Source: Pseudoalteromonas aurantia 208
Lineage (GTDB): Bacteria; Pseudomonadota; Gammaproteobacteria; Enterobacterales; Alteromonadaceae
Assembly (NCBI RefSeq): GCF_014858725.1
Contig: NZ_AQGV01000015.1
Span: 434,001-498,000, forward strand
DNA length: 64,000 nt
Direction of reading: 5' to 3'
Position numbers and translations under genes: made by a program. Shown piece by piece: positions 61,501-64,000 of the stretch (position 1 is the stretch's first letter; every line of letters starts with the position of its first letter). The notes under the pieces were generated by a model that saw nothing but the letters and a program-made list of their open reading frames with translations, ran no database searches and was not told the origin of the DNA.

Positions 61501-64000
61501 GTGCAATTTCTTGAATTAACTTCACTTTATCTAAGTCTACTTGTTCACCACCAAAATTGATTTGCTTTAATGGGGTATCGACAAAAAAGGTGGTACTGGC
61601 AAAGCGGTTTAACAAGGCGGTTGTCATGAACAAAGTATCAATGTTGTTTTCAATACATCTGATTCTTAATGAGTCAGGGTCAACAACGTTACCATGGTCA
61701 ATCAGATGCATTGTGCCCTGATTACAGAGGGTTACAAAGCAGTCAAAGATGAAAGCGTCAAAGGTTATGCTCGACAAGCTCGCAACATTTTGTAGTAGGT
61801 TATGGTCTATAATGCTTGAATCGGTGGCAAAGGAAACGAGGTTTTGATGACTTATTTCGACGCCTTTTGGATTGCCTGTAGTCCCTGATGTATAGATGAT
61901 ATAAGCAAGATCGTGTGGGGCCCTAGGTATACTCAAAGGGGTTAATTGTGTGTATTCCGATTCATGGTGAGTATCAGATAATATGCTTATTACTGTCTGA
62001 CTTTCACCCGCCAAGCAGCTTTGTAAAGACGCTTGTGTGTCGTGTTGGGTTATCGCAACTTTTGCCTGACAATCATTTGCGATGTACTGCACACGCTGTG
62101 CGGGAAAATCTGGTGAGATAGGCACATAGCAGCCACCGGCTTTTAATATCGCTAATATGGCGACAATCGAGTCTATTCGCTTATTATGAAACAGTATAAC
62201 TGGGAAGTCGTCATTATCAGAAACCGCTTGAGCGCGCTTAACCTCAATTAAGCGGAGTGCTAAGCGGGTAGAGCGTATTTCTAAATCTTCATAGCTTATT
62301 CGATCGTTATTGCAAACCACTGCGTCACGCATTTGTGACTGTCTACTAAGGTGCGTTATTAATTCATGCGCGGTGGTGTCATGTGGGAAATCTGCGAAGG
62401 TATTATTCCAATCAGCTAAAATCTGAGTCTGTTGCTCAGCTGTGCATATGTCAATGTGTGCATGCTCTAGGTTAGGCTTTTGCCCTATCTGAGCAAGAAT
62501 AAGTAACAATTGATCTATTAATACTGTCGCCTGTGAGTGTGCAAGCCACTGTTGGTTATACTGCAAAGTAATATCAAGACTTTCGGTCTCTTTTACCACA
62601 AGCGTTAACGGAAATTCTACACGTTCTGCGCTGGCTGAAAACTGCCACTTTTTCGCTTGTTGCTGCGCTTGCGGATCATCCATGCTGGGATAGTTTTCAA
62701 ATACAAGCAGACTATGAAATAAACGTTCGCCGTTATTTTGTAATTCAGCGAGACCAATATTACTGTGGCTATTTAATTCTAAAATCGCATTTTGGATAGT
62801 GGTGAGCTGTTCAGAAATACTGTGCTTGTTATCCCAATTAATCGCCAATGGTAGGGTATTAATATAGGCACCAACACTTTGCTCAACATTAGGTACAGGC
62901 ATCTCTCTGCCGGCAACGACAGTGCCTACAATTGTTTGTTCGTCCCGTGTGTAAATTTGCACGAGTTTGTGCCACGCCAATTGAATTGCACTATTAAGCG
63001 TCACCGCTTGTTTACTACAAATATTCTGTAATGCACCGTAGTGATGATTGGGTAAACGAGTGCTAATCTCGTTTGCCGTAGTATTTACACGTGATTTCTC
63101 CAAGTCGACCGTGATGGAAAACATACTGTTTAAATCATTTGCTGCAACGAACTCTTTCGTCTTCTTTTGCCAGAATTTACGCGTTTGGGTTTGCGTATCT
63201 CGCAGGTGAGCTTGCGCTAAATGGTAGGCTTCATCAGGTATCACCGAAGGTACAACATCACGCAGTAATGCGCTGTAATACTGATGCACACATTGCATGA
63301 GTATTGGGCCACTCCAGCCATCACAAATGCTATGATGCTCGGTTTTTAAAAGTCTGTAGTGTTGCTCGGTATGTTTGATTAGTTTGAGTTTTAATAGCCC
63401 AGGTTGAGAGAAATCAAATGGGGTATGTAACATCTCATACTCTAACTTCTCTATTTCTTGGTTATGTAGCTCTGGCGAGAGATGAGTTAAATCAACGACG
63501 TCATAATTGTGTGTATCAACACCGGCCTCTTTACTGATGATTTGCACAAGCGCTTGCTGATAATCATAAGCGGTGCGCAATGCGGGATACCGCATAGAAG
63601 TCAAAACCCAAGCTTGACGATATTTTTCTAGATTAATTTCGTCAAAATATTGCATTTGAGATTGAACTCGATACGCCACATCTTCGGGATAGCTCAGTTG
63701 ATGCAGCACAAAGCCCTGCTGTAAATTATTGGCAGGATAGAGGGCTTCAATAGCATAGCGGTGCTGTAAAGATTGCAAGTGTGACATTGATATGTTGGTT
63801 AACTTATAGTCACTTGGAGTGTTTGTACTACCTAATTTGGCTTGCTCACAACAGAGTTCAATCGTTGTCAGTAACTGCTGTTCGAACTCAGCAAGGAACT
63901 GTTGCGTTTGGTTATTATTAAGCTGACTATTGACGTTAATGGTCAAACTATCGGCTATCACAGCGGCATTGATATCCAGGGCGAATTCAGAGGTGTTTAT
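58574..64000 (-). CDS. Nonribosomal peptide synthetase, terminal module (C-A-PCP-E-TE), partial
   Basis: The reading frame is open to the right edge, so the GTG at 63961 is not a real start. The first 40 or so visible residues resemble the tail of an epimerisation domain of a preceding module. Then come: a condensation domain with HHSICDG near 63330; an adenylation domain with YTSGTTGNPKGV, YGPTE and a GELYIGG segment; a carrier domain with Ser in GGDS near 60710; an epimerisation domain with HHLIIDG and TVGWFTSMYP; and a thioesterase with GWSFG near 59025. It should add one amino acid, epimerise it and release the chain. I do not assign the amino acid. Confidence 0.93.
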   Translation of the reverse strand: MNTSEFALDINAAVIADSLTINVNSQLNNNQTQQFLAEFEQQLLTTIELCCEQAKLGSTNTPSDYKLTNISMSHLQSLQHRYAIEALYPANNLQQGFVLHQLSYPEDVAYRVQSQMQYFDEINLEKYRQAWVLTSMRYPALRTAYDYQQALVQIISKEAGVDTHNYDVVDLTHLSPELHNQEIEKLEYEMLHTPFDFSQPGLLKLKLIKHTEQHYRLLKTEHHSICDGWSGPILMQCVHQYYSALLRDVVPSVIPDEAYHLAQAHLRDTQTQTRKFWQKKTKEFVAANDLNSMFSITVDLEKSRVNTTANEISTRLPNHHYGALQNICSKQAVTLNSAIQLAWHKLVQIYTRDEQTIVGTVVAGREMPVPNVEQSVGAYINTLPLAINWDNKHSISEQLTTIQNAILELNSHSNIGLAELQNNGERLFHSLLVFENYPSMDDPQAQQQAKKWQFSASAERVEFPLTLVVKETESLDITLQYNQQWLAHSQATVLIDQLLLILAQIGQKPNLEHAHIDICTAEQQTQILADWNNTFADFPHDTTAHELITHLSRQSQMRDAVVCNNDRISYEDLEIRSTRLALRLIEVKRAQAVSDNDDFPVILFHNKRIDSIVAILAILKAGGCYVPISPDFPAQRVQYIANDCQAKVAITQHDTQASLQSCLAGESQTVISILSDTHHESEYTQLTPLSIPRAPHDLAYIIYTSGTTGNPKGVEISHQNLVSFATDSSIIDHNLLQNVASLSSITFDAFIFDCFVTLCNQGTMHLIDHGNVVDPDSLRIRCIENNIDTLFMTTALLNRFASTTFFVDTPLKQINFGGEQVDLDKVKLIQEIAPKLTMYHAYGPTETSVYATICKLSSNTSSAPIGRALNNKQALVLSPAGNLLPPGVVGELYIGGVGMARGYVNRPDLTDSVFLINPFATPEHLQRGMNRMYKSGDLVKWSQDGQLEYIGRNDFQVKIRGYRIELGEIENALQQCDNILTATVQVFSNEEFKRIVAYVVIDDNAPFDAAVISQQLTQRIPSYMMPSAIQAIASLPMTVNGKIDKRALPEPNFSTEALFVAPRNEVEQTLAKIWCHLLGLDKVSIDDNFFQIGGDSIISIQLMSAIKQSGYQLTTRDIFEQPTIRQLTQQINSKDPCIEIEREEGVLEGEAGLLPVQKWFFEQQFAKPAHFNQSCLIQLPEQTDITRVNDAISWLHSHHDMLRAQYTFDNEGVIQNYQNLECCPSPSLVIVDVTHLDDNDVQTKLTTMQSQFDLQKGPLWRCAVLNNHVDNTSKLYLAFHHLIIDGISWRILIEDLSKFLLNAPISEKTSSYRQWATTLEQYPFEQQQPYWNDVCTNISTAPIAQEVVRTHFSFDTHLTHKLLREAPKGFSTEINDLLLAALSLALNKTFDQTSSHITLEGHGREQLAENIDISRTVGWFTSMYPVRLSSQHTIADTIINTKEMLRNIPDKGIGFGVLNSKQLLNTSALPNISFNYLGQLDTKKSSKSEGLSLLSESAGLASDPRNVDLMALIINAEVRVGQLQVSIASRLSDAQSDTFKNQFKTALEQVIKEACDAAAQGGLTTLSDIDSVLSYNLDQPSTPWFLLPPGGGGAESYINSLVPKLQGPCHCFNNIYAAQTQQGGEFAVQFYDFSRLASQYVQHIKQLQPQGPYRLFGWSFGATLAVEIAKQLEYAGDKVSHLVFADPCFNYHMVNNEIFNTHPHLADVIPDKINYEYTPANKLITNAHTVVLKATSKVIPNENAEDRDKQLLVEHLLNYYLTVPDSFLNEVVDTSQPSILTLKSNHNDWIKNPEDIIQVTTLLNTLAS

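Noticed and set aside
63961..63961. GTG as the true start of the NRPS
   Set aside because: The frame stays open to the window edge, and the residues on both sides read as the tail of an upstream domain.
58574..64000. Naming the amino acid loaded by the adenylation domain
   Set aside because: A by-eye alignment of the specificity positions was ambiguous at several sites and did not give a code I trust.

Overview
The window looks like chromosomal DNA of a marine gammaproteobacterium, most likely Pseudoalteromonas or a close relative. This is inferred from the AT-rich composition, the many secreted and lipid-anchored degradative enzymes, a GlyGly-CTERM metalloprotease, an NRPS with a flavin-dependent halogenase, and small miniature transposable elements. 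No rRNA or tRNA gene, CRISPR array or full-length transposase gene was seen.

Layout. 1-17.4 kb holds secreted and surface hydrolases: an M1 aminopeptidase, a hybrid sensor kinase bracketed by two copies of a 193-bp miniature element, a PKD/YHYH lipoprotein, a CpdB-like nucleotidase, a triple OB-fold-like secreted protein and an M36 metalloprotease. 17.4-24.9 kb is a run of small metabolic and accessory genes (YciI-like, MAPEG, GFA, SDR, beta-propeller, dienelactone hydrolase, P-loop kinase) and a 2OG-Fe(II) oxygenase gene broken by a second miniature element plus a frameshift. 25-30 kb is a tetR/adaptor/RND efflux operon with a 20-bp perfect palindrome as candidate operator. 30-40 kb holds a flavin oxidase of the berberine-bridge type, a secreted GlgX-like debranching enzyme, a DUF2145 pair, an XRE regulator with a lipase-like hydrolase, a YiaA-like protein, and a divergent AraC regulator/methyltransferase pair.

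The most interesting region is 40.5-49.6 kb. Two tandem 44-residue precursor peptides share a leader ending in ELKSVVGG and carry 21-residue divergent cores. Each is followed by a hairpin terminator. Behind them lies a tightly packed set of ten genes: a GT-B-like protein, a GT2/GT7C glycosyltransferase, a radical SAM/SPASM enzyme, a second GT2, a secreted polysaccharide deacetylase, a sulfotransferase-like protein, a DUF6817-like protein, a CX4R phosphatase, a SelO-like pseudokinase and a HlyC-like small acyltransferase homologue. The last two recall the MceJ/MceI (MchC/MchD) pair that joins the C-terminus of class IIb microcins to a sugar-siderophore. My reading is a RiPP pathway that builds a peptide-glycan conjugate. 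No exporter or protease is encoded within it.

50.6-57 kb, all on the minus strand, contains four tandem paralogues of an exported protein family I do not recognise, an unrecognised membrane-anchored protein and a secreted lipase-like hydrolase. 57.2-64 kb, same strand, is a flavin-dependent halogenase and the terminal module (C-A-PCP-E-TE) of an NRPS that runs off the right edge.
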